DNA of 64,000 nt from Shewanella japonica (GCF_002075795.1 NZ_CP020472.1:1471001-1535000), one strand, 5' to 3'; positions 1 through 8,304 are shown, numbered from the stretch's first letter. The notes: a model not told the origin generated them from the letters alone. Program-made: numbers and translations.

Positions 1-204
1 GTGACAAACACTAAAGGCTATGACATGGGCAGTGTTGACCAGATCGTGGAAACAGGATCTAACGACGTGTTACTTGTTAAAGCTAACGTTAAAGATGCTT
101 TTGGCAAAGCGGAACGCATGATTCCCTTTGTCCCTGAGCAGTTCATCCTTGAGGTGAATGTGCAAAGTAAACAGATATTAGTGGATTGGGATCCAGACTT
201 TTAA
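1..204 (+). CDS. rimM: Ribosome maturation factor RimM, C-terminal part (cut by window edge)
   Basis: The 67 visible residues match the C-terminal PRC-barrel half of RimM, which binds ribosomal protein S19 and helps mature the 30S head. The segment contains the typical run [17 protein letters not shown] followed by IPFVPEQFI and ends in DWDPDF. A full RimM is about 170-180 residues, so roughly 110 N-terminal residues lie left of the window; the GTG at base 1 is an internal codon, not a start. It is followed after 15 bases by trmD and then rplS, the conserved rpsP-rimM-trmD-rplS order of gammaproteobacteria, which supports the call as much as the sequence does. Confidence 0.93.
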   Translation: MTNTKGYDMGSVDQIVETGSNDVLLVKANVKDAFGKAERMIPFVPEQFILEVNVQSKQILVDWDPDF

Positions 205-219
205 GTCGAGGTACAACAT

Positions 220-966
220 ATGTGGTTAGGGGTTGTAACCCTGTTTCCTGAGATGTTTCGTGCTGTTACAGACTTTGGAGTGACGGGTCGAGCCGTTAAA
301 AACGGACTGTTAGAGTTGCAAACATGGAATCCTCGTGATTTCACACATGATCGACATAATACTGTTGATGACCGTCCTTACGGTGGTGGTCCTGGTATGT
401 TGATGATGGTGCAACCGTTACGCGATGCGATTCATGCTGCGAAAGCAGCTGCAGGTGACGGTGCGAAGGTGATTTACTTATCGCCTCAAGGACGCAAGCT
501 GGATCAGCAAGGTGTCAGTGAGTTAAGTCAATCATCGAGTTTGGTACTGGTATGTGGTCGATACGAAGGTGTTGATGAACGTATCATCCAATCTGAAGTT
601 GATGAAGAATGGTCAATTGGTGATTATGTGCTTTCGGGCGGAGAATTACCTGCGATGACTCTCATTGATTCAGTTGCAAGGCTAGTACCTGGTGTACTAG
701 GTAAGCAAGCATCAGCAGAGCAAGATTCTTTCTCTGATGGTTTATTGGATTGTCCTCACTATACTCGCCCTGAAAACTTGGATGGTGTTGGTGTTCCGGC
801 AGTGTTGTTAAGCGGTGACCACGAAAAAATTAGACTCTGGCGGTTGCAACAAAGTCTTGGTAGGACTTTTTTACGACGACCAGAATTATTTGAAAATCTA
901 GCTCTGACTGGCGAACAAAAGACTCTTTTAGCAGAGTTTGTTAACAATTTAGACAAGCCTGTTTAG
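220..966 (+). CDS. trmD: tRNA (guanine-N1-)-methyltransferase TrmD
   Basis: SPOUT-class, SAM-dependent enzyme that methylates G37 of tRNAs to m1G, preventing +1 frameshifting. At 248 residues it has the usual length. Visible family motifs are YGGGPGMLM (residues 54-62), [10 protein letters not shown] (112-121) and [13 protein letters not shown] (132-144), which build the trefoil-knot SAM site. The ATG at 220 lies 15 bases after rimM and fits the conserved N-terminus [13 protein letters not shown]. It sits between rimM and rplS in the ribosomal operon, so it is probably co-transcribed and governed by translation of its neighbours. Confidence 0.98.
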   Translation: MWLGVVTLFPEMFRAVTDFGVTGRAVKNGLLELQTWNPRDFTHDRHNTVDDRPYGGGPGMLMMVQPLRDAIHAAKAAAGDGAKVIYLSPQGRKLDQQGVSELSQSSSLVLVCGRYEGVDERIIQSEVDEEWSIGDYVLSGGELPAMTLIDSVARLVPGVLGKQASAEQDSFSDGLLDCPHYTRPENLDGVGVPAVLLSGDHEKIRLWRLQQSLGRTFLRRPELFENLALTGEQKTLLAEFVNNLDKPV

Positions 967-1000
967 TCGAAGCTCAGTTAATCCTAGAACGGAGTAAGTT

Positions 1001-1354
1001 ATGAACAATATCATTAAAATGCTCAACGATGAGCAAATGAAAACTGACGTACCTGAATTTGGTGCTGGTGATACAGTAGTCGTTCAAGTACGTGTTAAAG
1101 AAGGTGAAAAAGAGCGTCTACAGGCGTTCGAAGGTGTGGTAATCGCTAAGCGTAACCGTGGTCTTCACTCTGCATTCACTGTACGTAAAATCTCTAATGG
1201 CGAAGGTGTTGAGCGTGGTTTCCAAACTCACAGTCCACTAGTAGCTAGCATCGAAGTTAAGCGTCGCGGTCGTGTTCGTCGTGCTAAGCTTTACTACCTA
1301 CGTGAGCGTTCAGGTAAATCTGCACGTATCCGTGAGAAGTTGGCAACTAAGTAA
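1001..1354 (+). CDS. rplS: 50S ribosomal protein L19
   Basis: Ribosomal protein L19 (bL19), which lies at the 30S-50S interface. The 117 residues include the family hallmarks [25 protein letters not shown] and the basic C-terminal stretch [28 protein letters not shown] ribosome binding site (992-995) precedes the ATG. This is the last gene of the rimM-trmD-rplS run and is followed by a strong intrinsic terminator. The codon choice is that of a highly expressed gene, with GGT and CGT preferred. Confidence 0.98.
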   Translation: MNNIIKMLNDEQMKTDVPEFGAGDTVVVQVRVKEGEKERLQAFEGVVIAKRNRGLHSAFTVRKISNGEGVERGFQTHSPLVASIEVKRRGRVRRAKLYYLRERSGKSARIREKLATK

Positions 1355-1395
1355 TAGTTACCCGCTTGAAAAATTAGATGCAGTGTTCGCACAAC

Positions 1396-1421
1396 AACCC
1401 GCCTATATGGCGGGTTTTTGT
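1396..1421 (+). terminator. Rho-independent terminator of the rplS operon
   Basis: The 8-bp stem AACCCGCC / GGCGGGTT has a TATAT loop and is followed by a T run. It ends the ribosomal operon 42 bases after the rplS stop codon. Confidence 0.9.
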
Positions 1422-1557
1422 TTTATTAGTCAAAATTAAAAATTTTTAGGTTGCCAAGTGAACTTGAACAAGGCATAGTTAGCTCAACTTTGTAATGGTG
1501 TAGCGTTACAGTGATATTTTGAAATAGAGTTAACACGAACAGAAGTGAGTATAGAGC

Positions 1558-2634
1558 ATGCAACAAGATACGATTAACAACGTCCACATTAGTTCTGAAA
1601 AGGTGTTGGTTACGCCAGCTGAGTTAAAAAATGAGTTACCGTTATCTGATCATGCTTATCAGTATATTTTAGATGCTCGCCAAACGGTGGCGGATATTGT
1701 TCATAAGCGCGATAATCGTGTGCTAATCGTGACAGGCCCTTGCTCTATTCATGACATCGATGCAGCAAAAGAATATGCATTAAAACTTAAAAAACTTCAC
1801 GATGAGCTAAGTGGTGAATTTTACATCTTAATGCGAGTGTACTTCGAAAAACCTCGCACAACAGTAGGCTGGAAAGGGCTTATAAATGATCCTGATATGA
1901 ATGAATCATTTGATGTAGAGAAAGGTTTAAGAATGGCGCGTGAGCTGATGATTTGGCTTGCAGAGCTTGAATTGCCTGTGGCAACAGAAGCACTTGATCC
2001 TATTAGTCCGCAATACATGTCAGAGTTAGTTACTTGGTCTGCTATTGGGGCAAGAACGACTGAGTCGCAAACCCACCGTGAAATGGCATCAGGCTTATCT
2101 ATGCCGGTGGGATTCAAAAATGGTACTGATGGCAAACTAGATGTGGCTATTAACGCATTAAAGTCAGCTGCCAGTAGTCATCGCTTTATGGGGATTAACC
2201 AACAAGGGCAAGTATCATTATTGCAAACGGCAGGTAACCCAGACGGGCACGTTATCTTACGTGGTGGTAAAACCCCAAACTATGACGCAGAAAGTGTCGC
2301 CGTTTGTGAAGAGCAATTACATAAAGCCAAACTGAATGCGCGATTAATCATTGACTGTAGTCATGGTAATTCATCTAAAGATTACACAAGACAAACCTTA
2401 GTCTGCGAAGATGTGTTTCAGCAAATCGCCGACGGAAACCGCTCTGTAATTGGTGTGATGTTAGAAAGCCATTTAAATGAAGGAAATCAAGCTTGCGATA
2501 AACCATTACCCGAGCTTGCTTATGGCGTATCTGTCACAGATTCATGTATCAATTGGGCGACGACTGAGTCATTATTGCGTCGTAATGCTGAATCATTAAA
2601 AGCAATTTTACCTACTCGCTTTGCGGCTAAGTAG
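1558..2634 (+). CDS. aroF: 3-deoxy-7-phosphoheptulonate (DAHP) synthase, class I
   Basis: First enzyme of the shikimate pathway, condensing phosphoenolpyruvate and erythrose-4-phosphate. At 358 residues it has the length of the E. coli AroF/G/H isoenzymes. It carries the metal-binding Cys motif GPCSIHD (60-66), the substrate-binding segment FEKPRTTVGWKG and the C-terminal IIDCSHGNSSKD with the metal-ligand His. Its position directly before tyrA, with pheA and raiA beyond, is the same as for E. coli aroF, the tyrosine-sensitive isoenzyme. The aroF symbol rests on this gene order; feedback specificity was not read from residues. An imperfect TyrR-like inverted repeat lies at 1491-1510. Confidence 0.93.
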   Translation: MQQDTINNVHISSEKVLVTPAELKNELPLSDHAYQYILDARQTVADIVHKRDNRVLIVTGPCSIHDIDAAKEYALKLKKLHDELSGEFYILMRVYFEKPRTTVGWKGLINDPDMNESFDVEKGLRMARELMIWLAELELPVATEALDPISPQYMSELVTWSAIGARTTESQTHREMASGLSMPVGFKNGTDGKLDVAINALKSAASSHRFMGINQQGQVSLLQTAGNPDGHVILRGGKTPNYDAESVAVCEEQLHKAKLNARLIIDCSHGNSSKDYTRQTLVCEDVFQQIADGNRSVIGVMLESHLNEGNQACDKPLPELAYGVSVTDSCINWATTESLLRRNAESLKAILPTRFAAK

Positions 2635-2663
2635 TTGACCAATACTGCAGAGATTGAACTACC

Positions 2664-3803
2664 ATGAACGAAAAAACGACATTAGATTTAGAAAATTTAC
2701 GAGAGTTAATAGATGGCGTAGATAAGCAGTTATTGAACTTGCTACGAAAGCGCTTAGATCTTGTCGCGCAAGTCGGCACGGTTAAGCATGCTGCAGGTGT
2801 CCCAATTTATGCTCCGCAACGTGAAGCTTCAATGCTGGCTAAACGCCGTAAAGAGGCGAGTGAGATGGATATTTCTCCTCAACTTATTGAAGATATTTTG
2901 CGTCGTTTAATGCGTGAGTCTTATTTAAATGAGAAGGATGTTGGTTTCAAGCAAGTGAAAACGGATCTTGGTCATATTGTAATTGTGGGTGGCGAAGGTC
3001 AATTAGGTGGGCTTTTTAGTCAAATGCTGACGCTGTCTGGTTATCAAGTTAAAAGCTTAGATAAAGATGATTGGCACCGTGCTGATGAACTTTTTGATGG
3101 TGCTGGAATGGTGATTGTCACTGTGCCTATCAAGATTACATGCGATCTGATTAGAGACAAATTAAATAACTTACCTGAGCAGTGCATATTAGCTGATTTA
3201 ACATCTATTAAGTCCGAACCCTTAAATGCAATGTTAGCAGCCCATAAGGGCCCTGTAGTTGGCTTACATCCAATGTTTGGTCCTGATATTGGCAGTTTAG
3301 CGAAACAAGTTGTGGTTGTCTGTGATGGCCGTGGAGCGGAGTCTTATCAATGGCTACTTGAGCAAATAACCATTTGGGGGGCTCGAATTGTCAATGAAAA
3401 TGCCGAAAAGCATGATAAAGCCATGCAGTTAGTTCAAGCAATGCGCCATTTTTCCAGTTTTGTTTATGGGGTGAATTTGTGTAAAGAAGAGGCTGATATT
3501 GAGAGTTTATTGCAGTTTAGTTCTCCGATTTACCGTCTTGAGTTAGCTATGGTTGGTCGCTTGTTTGCTCAAGATCCTGAGTTGTATGCCGATATAATAT
3601 TTGCACAAGAAGGCAGCCAAGTTGCGATTAGTGATTATCTTGATAATTATCGTGATGCGCTGACATTACTTCAAACTGGTAATCGTGAGGCTTTTGTTGC
3701 CCAGTTTAAAGATGTGGCTAAATGGTTCGGTGATTTTGCTCCACAATTTCAACATGAAAGCCGTGCAATGTTGCAGTCAGTTAATGATATGAAAACGAAT
3801 TAG
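2664..3803 (+). CDS. tyrA: Bifunctional chorismate mutase / prephenate dehydrogenase (T-protein)
   Basis: Makes 4-hydroxyphenylpyruvate, the tyrosine precursor, from chorismate. Residues 1-90 form an AroQ-type chorismate mutase ([28 protein letters not shown]). Residues 100-375 form the NAD-dependent prephenate dehydrogenase, with the nucleotide-binding loop GGEGQLGG (109-116) and [10 protein letters not shown] containing the catalytic-type His202. The 379-residue length equals that of typical enterobacterial TyrA. It starts 29 bases after aroF, so the two form a tyrosine operon, closed by the hairpin at 3866-3894. Confidence 0.97.
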   Translation: MNEKTTLDLENLRELIDGVDKQLLNLLRKRLDLVAQVGTVKHAAGVPIYAPQREASMLAKRRKEASEMDISPQLIEDILRRLMRESYLNEKDVGFKQVKTDLGHIVIVGGEGQLGGLFSQMLTLSGYQVKSLDKDDWHRADELFDGAGMVIVTVPIKITCDLIRDKLNNLPEQCILADLTSIKSEPLNAMLAAHKGPVVGLHPMFGPDIGSLAKQVVVVCDGRGAESYQWLLEQITIWGARIVNENAEKHDKAMQLVQAMRHFSSFVYGVNLCKEEADIESLLQFSSPIYRLELAMVGRLFAQDPELYADIIFAQEGSQVAISDYLDNYRDALTLLQTGNREAFVAQFKDVAKWFGDFAPQFQHESRAMLQSVNDMKTN

Positions 3804-3865
3804 TTTCAATTCGGTTGTAAAAGTCAGCTAAATATTGCGAAATGACGAAACTAGGATTATGGTTA

Positions 3866-3900
3866 TAAGGGAGTTACGCTGAGTAACTCCCTTAAATTTA
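3866..3900 (+). terminator. Putative terminator after tyrA
   Basis: A perfect 12-bp stem, TAAGGGAGTTAC / GTAACTCCCTTA, has the loop GCTGA. The downstream tail AATTTA is only moderately T-rich, so termination may be partial and let transcription continue into the small membrane protein gene at 3923. Confidence 0.6.
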
Positions 3901-3922
3901 ACGTGAATAGGAGTGAAGTCTG

Positions 3923-4255
3923 ATGACAGAGACTGAGGTTTATACCGCAGAAGATTTATCACTCGGCCACTTTTTATACGCGCTCATGAGCGCATTTCCA
4001 TTGTTCTTTTTGCCTGTTTTCTTTAGTTTATTGATTAACCTGTCACAAACTAATATAGCGACACATTCATTGCTGTCATCGCATTTACGTTGGCAACGTA
4101 ACAGTATTACTGGGTTAGTCACTTTATTGTTGATTGGTTACTTTATTCCTTTGCTCTGGCTCAGCATCCCGATTTTTTTGGCTGCTTTAACTTGGTTTAG
4201 CTACCGTATTTTTAAAGGTTGGTTAGGGCTAAATGACAGTGTGAATATGTACTAA
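3923..4255 (+). CDS. Small inner-membrane protein, COG3671-like
   Basis: 110 residues with two to three hydrophobic segments (about 16-40, 63-78 and 80-96). The central ATHSLLSSHLRWQRNS and the ending FKGWLGLNDSV resemble a widespread family of small uncharacterised membrane proteins (COG3671 type), whose members share a SHxRWQ motif and an R.V.GW.xLNDG tail. The assignment is from memory of the family pattern, not a search. A GGAG site at 3910-3913 precedes the ATG. The gene is wedged between tyrA and pheA, which are direct convergent neighbours in E. coli, so it is an addition to an otherwise conserved block. Function unknown. Confidence 0.75.
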   Translation: MTETEVYTAEDLSLGHFLYALMSAFPLFFLPVFFSLLINLSQTNIATHSLLSSHLRWQRNSITGLVTLLLIGYFIPLLWLSIPIFLAALTWFSYRIFKGWLGLNDSVNMY

Positions 4256-4310
4256 ACAACGGTTAAAGCCTTGCACCTAAAGTAAGGTCAAATACAGTAA
4301 GACTAAAAAT

Positions 4311-4340
4311 AAAAAACCGAACTCTTTAGTTCGGTTTTTT
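4311..4340. terminator. Bidirectional terminator between the small membrane protein gene and pheA
   Basis: A 13-bp stem, AAAAAACCGAACT / AGTTCGGTTTTTT, has the loop CTTT. It has A-tract and T-tract flanks, so it can end transcripts from the left (aroF-tyrA side) and from pheA on the minus strand. Confidence 0.9.
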
Positions 4341-4399
4341 GTTGCTTGTTAATTTAGCTAGCTAAAGCCAACAGAAGCTAGATTTTAATAACAAGTTTG

Positions 4400-6355
4400 C
4401 TATTGATGCAATTGATGTAAAAGTTCAGTCTGTTGTGTTGTGTCAGTTAGTTGCTTATTGCCTATAATCAGTCCACTTGCACTTAGCTGTTTAATCGCTT
4501 TAGCTTGTTGACTGACGAGATTATCTTCAACTGCAAAACTAGTGTTCCCTAGTATTGGTAAGTGACTTAGTGCGATAACTTCGATTAACCCTGCAAGGTC
4601 TAGAGATAATTGCTCCGGTGTTGTAAAGCTTCTTACACCAGCTTCAACGAGTATTAATTGCTGATTACCTTGCGTCAGGATTTTGTTTGCCGATGCAAGC
4701 CAGTCAGCGGTGCTTGCCATCGTATTTCGTTCTAACAATACTGGTGTTGTCACTGAGCCCGCAGAACATAACAATTCATCGTTATACATTTCTTTGCCTG
4801 AAATGTAGACCATATCAGCTACTTTCACCGTGTCGTTAATTTCGCTGACTGAATTTACTTCCACGACGCTAGTTAAGCCTGCTTGGTCTAGTAAGTGACA
4901 ATATTGCTTTATCTCAGATAAGGAAACACTTTCTGTTGCTGTATTAAGCATTAACACTGCTTGATATCCAGTTTCTTTGATTTGTTTCACTTGTGCTGCA
5001 AAGGCATCATTCGCCATTGGAATATCAAGTTGTTTAATGGCCGCAAACTCGCCTTTTCCGACGTTGAATTGTTTAACCTCTATGACCGTTTTTTGCTGGC
5101 GATATAAAGTTGAATGTTTTGGGGCATCATCGAGAGTGTTGCTTTTTTCACTGGTTTCTTTTGAGCTGACGGGCTCGATAAGTAATTGACTATTATTTAA
5201 TTGAGTCGGTTTTACCGTTTCGCATGGGTAACAACCTAGCACTTTAATAAAGCGTGTTAAGCGTTCTAATTCTTTAAGCGCTTGTTGAAGCTCTGCAGTC
5301 GCTAAGTTTGCATCAACATCTAAATAAAACATCTCTTCCCAAGGGGTTCCAGGAATAGGGCGAGACTCTAATTTACTCATATTGATATTATGAGCTTTGA
5401 GTACGAGTAGCGTTTCAACTAGCGCACCAGGTTTTTGGCCTGTAGCCATAATCAAGGTTGTTTTAGCGGGTAACTGAGAAGGCACATCGACCACTTTTCT
5501 TGCCACAACAATAAAACGGCTTTGATTTATTTTTTGATTTGCTAAACCATTTTCAGCCGCACTTAGCTGATAAAGCGCTCCGCCTTCTGCACTTCCAATA
5601 GCAGCAACGCTATTATCGTCAGCATCAATGACATTTTGCATCGCTTCAGCACTACTTGAGCAATATGCCAAGGTTAATTTAGGGTGTTGTGATAGCCAGT
5701 GACTGCATTGGCTAATGGGTTGCGGGTGAGCAAATACTGTTTTGATATCTTCTAGGCTTGCTCCGTCTTTGGTCAATAAGCAATGACCCACTTCAATGGT
5801 CGTTTCACCGACAATAGAAAGAGATGTGTGTTGTAAAACATCGTAAACTTCATTGATGGAACCTGATGAAGTATTTTCTATAGGCAGAAAACCTAAGTCA
5901 GCATGACCAAGCTCTACGGATTTTACGATTTCATCAAAGCTCTGACAGCCTAAATCAATCATTTCCACTTGTCTGCGCTGGCAAAAACGACTGGCAGCTA
6001 AATAAGAATAAGAACCGCGAGCACCTAGATACGCAATAGTCGATTGGGGTTGTTGAATTTCAGGGTTAGCCCGACCGTGAAGATATGCTTGCTGATTAAG
6101 TACAGAGTCTTCGATAATGCTTTGATATAAAGAGATAACAAAATGTGCGTCTAAACCGTGTTCTCGACCTTGTTGCACCAGTCTTGCAAGTAACTCTTTT
6201 TCACGTTTGGTATCTCGGATAGGTCTGACATCGACTTCCTTACTACGTGCAACATCCAAGCTTAAACTTCTTCGCTTTGAGAGAAGTGATAGTAACTCTT
6301 TGTCTAGGGCAGTGATTTGCTCTCGGGTTTGATTTAATTCTGGCGCTTTTTTCAT
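4400..6355 (-). CDS. pheA: Bifunctional chorismate mutase / prephenate dehydratase with a C-terminal pseudo-DAHP-synthase domain
   Basis: Makes phenylpyruvate from chorismate. Residues 1-90 are an AroQ chorismate mutase. Residues 105-285 are the prephenate dehydratase, with PIENTSSGSI (158-167) and NQSRF (277-281), where the family normally has N-x-TRF. Residues 297-375 are a Phe-binding ACT domain with GALVETL (310-316) and ESRP (330-333). The protein is 651 residues instead of about 385. Residues 426-651, after a low-complexity linker, resemble type I-beta DAHP synthases (PVLLERNTMASTADWL, ILVEAGVRSF, LSHLPILGNTSFA). The metal Cys loop (GPCS), the Asp-Pro-Ser-His ligand motif and the EVH motif are missing, so this part looks non-catalytic. 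A Phe-rich leader peptide and attenuator precede the gene. Confidence 0.96.
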   Translation of the reverse strand: MKKAPELNQTREQITALDKELLSLLSKRRSLSLDVARSKEVDVRPIRDTKREKELLARLVQQGREHGLDAHFVISLYQSIIEDSVLNQQAYLHGRANPEIQQPQSTIAYLGARGSYSYLAASRFCQRRQVEMIDLGCQSFDEIVKSVELGHADLGFLPIENTSSGSINEVYDVLQHTSLSIVGETTIEVGHCLLTKDGASLEDIKTVFAHPQPISQCSHWLSQHPKLTLAYCSSSAEAMQNVIDADDNSVAAIGSAEGGALYQLSAAENGLANQKINQSRFIVVARKVVDVPSQLPAKTTLIMATGQKPGALVETLLVLKAHNINMSKLESRPIPGTPWEEMFYLDVDANLATAELQQALKELERLTRFIKVLGCYPCETVKPTQLNNSQLLIEPVSSKETSEKSNTLDDAPKHSTLYRQQKTVIEVKQFNVGKGEFAAIKQLDIPMANDAFAAQVKQIKETGYQAVLMLNTATESVSLSEIKQYCHLLDQAGLTSVVEVNSVSEINDTVKVADMVYISGKEMYNDELLCSAGSVTTPVLLERNTMASTADWLASANKILTQGNQQLILVEAGVRSFTTPEQLSLDLAGLIEVIALSHLPILGNTSFAVEDNLVSQQAKAIKQLSASGLIIGNKQLTDTTQQTELLHQLHQ

Positions 6356-6413
6356 TATTGCCTCTATAAAGACTGCTTAGAGATACTTACTGCCGTATGC
6401 ATCAGGAATAAAT

Positions 6414-6441
6414 TAATAAAAAGCCCCCCAAGTGGGAGGCT
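6414..6441 (-). terminator. pheA attenuator terminator
   Basis: On the minus strand AGCCTCCC, loop ACTT and GGGGGGCT form an 8-bp stem with one G-U pair, followed by TTTTATTAATTT. It lies between the leader peptide pheL and the pheA start. The 5' arm contains GCCTC (within 6434-6440), which can instead pair with GAGGC just past the pheL stop (6474-6480), giving the competing antiterminator expected of a Phe-attenuation switch. Confidence 0.85.
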
Positions 6442-6478
6442 TCTAATTTCATTTTCGTTTTTACACAAAAAATCCGCC

Positions 6479-6535
6479 TCAATGTGGGGGCTGAATAAAA
6501 AAGAAAATAAAATTGCTTGGAATGAATTTGTTCAT
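6479..6535 (-). CDS. pheL: pheA operon leader peptide PheL
   Basis: An 18-residue ORF on the minus strand reads MNKFIPSNFIFFFIQPPH, with five Phe codons, four of them at positions 9-13. It lies between raiA and pheA exactly where pheL lies in E. coli, and is followed by the mutually exclusive hairpins at 6414-6480. Ribosome stalling at Phe codons when charged tRNA-Phe is scarce would let the antiterminator form. No strong Shine-Dalgarno is visible. TTGACA on the minus strand about 40 bases upstream (near 6565-6570) could be the -35 element, which would give a very short 5' leader. Confidence 0.88.
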   Translation of the reverse strand: MNKFIPSNFIFFFIQPPH

Positions 6536-6624
6536 GTCATTAAAACTAAAGTGCAGAGCAGGTTGTGTCAATTAAATTATGCTCAAGATTATCGATAAAC
6601 TGAGGTTATTAATGCTAAAGACAT

Positions 6625-6650
6625 AAAAAAGCGCATCCGAGGATGCGCTC
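6625..6650 (-). terminator. Terminator of raiA
   Basis: On the minus strand AGCGCATCC / GGATGCGCT form a tight hairpin followed by TTTTTTATG. It separates raiA from the pheL-pheA unit. Confidence 0.9.
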
Positions 6651-6673
6651 TTGGTTGTTATGTAAATTGATCG

Positions 6674-7027
6674 TCAAGCTGCTGTTTCCTCCTTGTAGTC
6701 ATACTCAAAATCATTATCGGTTTCAGCCATTGGCGAAACGTGACGTTGAGCTTGTGGTTTGTGGGTCAGGCGATTTAGCTGTTTTTCCAGCTTTTTACCC
6801 ATTGCAGTAATTGCTGCGTAAAGGTTCTCGTTTTTCGCCTGGGCAAATAATTCTCCACTTGGCAAGCCTACAGAAGACTCAATTTTAAAGATCTGCTTTT
6901 CCTGAGTGATGATAACGTGTGGGTTAATTAATTGAATATCGTGTCGTGTGAGTTTTTCAAACTGTCCTTCAATACGTTCAAGAATTGGTGCAGTGACTTC
7001 AAGTTGCTTGCTAGTGATTTTCAGCAT
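6674..7027 (-). CDS. raiA: Ribosome-associated inhibitor RaiA (YfiA), HPF family
   Basis: Cold-shock/stationary-phase factor that binds the 30S decoding region and stabilises idle 70S ribosomes. The 117 residues include the family features MLKITSKQLEVT at the N-terminus, INPHVIITQEK in the middle and LYAAITAMGKKLEKQLNRLTHK in the second helix. The acidic tail (DNDFEYDYKEE) is longer than in the short hibernation factor HPF and matches RaiA. The neighbourhood raiA-pheL-pheA equals that in E. coli. A near-consensus CRP site lies 55-76 bases upstream of the start. Confidence 0.93.
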   Translation of the reverse strand: MLKITSKQLEVTAPILERIEGQFEKLTRHDIQLINPHVIITQEKQIFKIESSVGLPSGELFAQAKNENLYAAITAMGKKLEKQLNRLTHKPQAQRHVSPMAETDNDFEYDYKEETAA

Positions 7028-7081
7028 ATTTCGAACCTTCTGTTGTTTGCTTAAGTTCAGATTACCAAGCTTATAAACAAA

Positions 7082-7103
7082 AAGCGTGATCTAAATCACG
7101 TTT
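7082..7103. promoter_or_regulatory. Putative CRP binding site upstream of raiA
   Basis: The core CGTGATCTAAATCACG is a perfect palindrome that differs from the consensus TGTGA-N6-TCACA only at the outermost base of each arm. It is centred about 66 bases before the raiA ATG, a plausible class I/II activator position. raiA control by cAMP-CRP is known in other gammaproteobacteria; here it is inferred from the site. Confidence 0.65.
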
Positions 7104-7523
7104 TCAATCCAATAATAGACTGTTTGATTCATATTTGATCGCTTAGACGTTTTTGGTAAAAAACTCAGTAAAATTGCTTGAATTCCTGTTTTAATCGGCT
7201 CATATTGGAATGGATTACATGACTTACGCCTCCAAGTGATGATTCATTTTTGACCCACTTTTTATAATAAAATGACCTCATAAATCCTCTCTTGCTCCAT
7301 CACTTCTTTTTCTTTGCTTATGAGTGTCACTCTTTTTGCTGATAGTTGACCGATGTTACTGTAAAAGTGAATGGGCAAGCATGGAACTCACCTAGTTTGT
7401 ACAGCCTTGGCTAAATAAGTTGATAAGCGGTTAAATTGACATAAAAAATTACGCTTCTTTACGCAAGACCTCTATGAGAGCAGGTCTAGTGTCTTTATAC
7501 TGCTAAACAATCTATGAACTTTG
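7104..7523. other. Intergenic region between raiA and the cytochrome b gene
   Basis: 420 bases without a convincing ORF. It should hold the divergent promoters of raiA and the cytochrome b561 gene. An inverted repeat AGACCT-N10-AGGTCT (7466-7487) sits 37 bases before the cytochrome start and may be an operator; no known regulator was recognised for it. Confidence 0.5.
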
Positions 7524-8216
7524 ATGACTAATAATATGAGTATAGAACAAAAGAAAATTAAGGTATGGGACATACCAACTCGATTATTCCATTGGTTAAC
7601 GGTTGGGTTATTATTTTCACTTTGGTGGACTGCTGATAGTGGAGAAATGGAGTGGCATCAAATATGTGCCTATAGCTTCATGGTTTTGATTATATTTAGG
7701 CTGTTATGGGGGGTTATAGGCAGTGAAACCGCCCGTTTTAGTGACTTTATTGCAGGCCCTAAAAAAGTTATGGCCTATGTTACTGGAAAAAAGACTTCAC
7801 CAGTCGTTGGTCATAACCCATTAGGTGGTTACATGGTATTGTTTATGCTGGCTGTGTTAAGCCTTCAATTGGTCAGTGGTCTATTTTCTAGTGACGACAT
7901 ATTTACTGAAGGTCCCCTATATTCAATGGTTTCTTCAGATGTTAGTCGTTGGTTTACATGGTTGCATAAAGTCAATTTTAACATCATTTTGGCTTGTATC
8001 ATCCTCCATATTTCAGTCATATTGATTTATGCCATTAGAGGCAATAATTTAGTTTCTGCGATGATTTCTGGTAATAAAAAGCTGTCAGATGAAGAGTTAA
8101 GCATGTTATCAAATACGCCGAAAATGGCTTCATCTATCTTAGCGATGAGCTTAGTGCTTATATTAAGTGCTGTAATTGGATATTGGCTGATTGCACCTAT
8201 TGTTGCTTTCTTATAA
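7524..8216 (+). CDS. Cytochrome b561 family membrane protein
   Basis: A diheme-type inner-membrane cytochrome b of about 230 residues with at least four transmembrane helices. The N-terminal VWDIPTRLFHWLTVGLLFSLWW carries the His that starts the b561/Ni-Fe-hydrogenase cytochrome b fold. Further His residues lie in EWHQICAYSFMVLIIFRLLWG, in TWLHKVNFNIILACIILHISVILIY and in a fifth, more degenerate C-terminal helix. A TTG three bases upstream or the ATG at 7536 are alternative starts; none has a good ribosome binding site. It converges on a cytochrome c' gene and shares a terminator with it. A role in moving electrons to or from periplasmic c-type cytochromes is inferred. Confidence 0.88.
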   Translation: MTNNMSIEQKKIKVWDIPTRLFHWLTVGLLFSLWWTADSGEMEWHQICAYSFMVLIIFRLLWGVIGSETARFSDFIAGPKKVMAYVTGKKTSPVVGHNPLGGYMVLFMLAVLSLQLVSGLFSSDDIFTEGPLYSMVSSDVSRWFTWLHKVNFNIILACIILHISVILIYAIRGNNLVSAMISGNKKLSDEELSMLSNTPKMASSILAMSLVLILSAVIGYWLIAPIVAFL

Positions 8217-8256
8217 ATCGATACTTAATTATTCTGCTATTGATTTGTTAAGATCA

Positions 8257-8283
8257 AAAAGCCCACTTTAATAGTGGGCTTTT
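8257..8283. terminator. Bidirectional terminator between cytochrome b561 and cytochrome c' genes
   Basis: An 11-bp stem, AAAAGCCCACT / AGTGGGCTTTT, has the loop TTAAT, with T runs in both directions. Confidence 0.88.
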
Positions 8284-8304
8284 AATTTGTATTGATTAAC
8301 TAAA

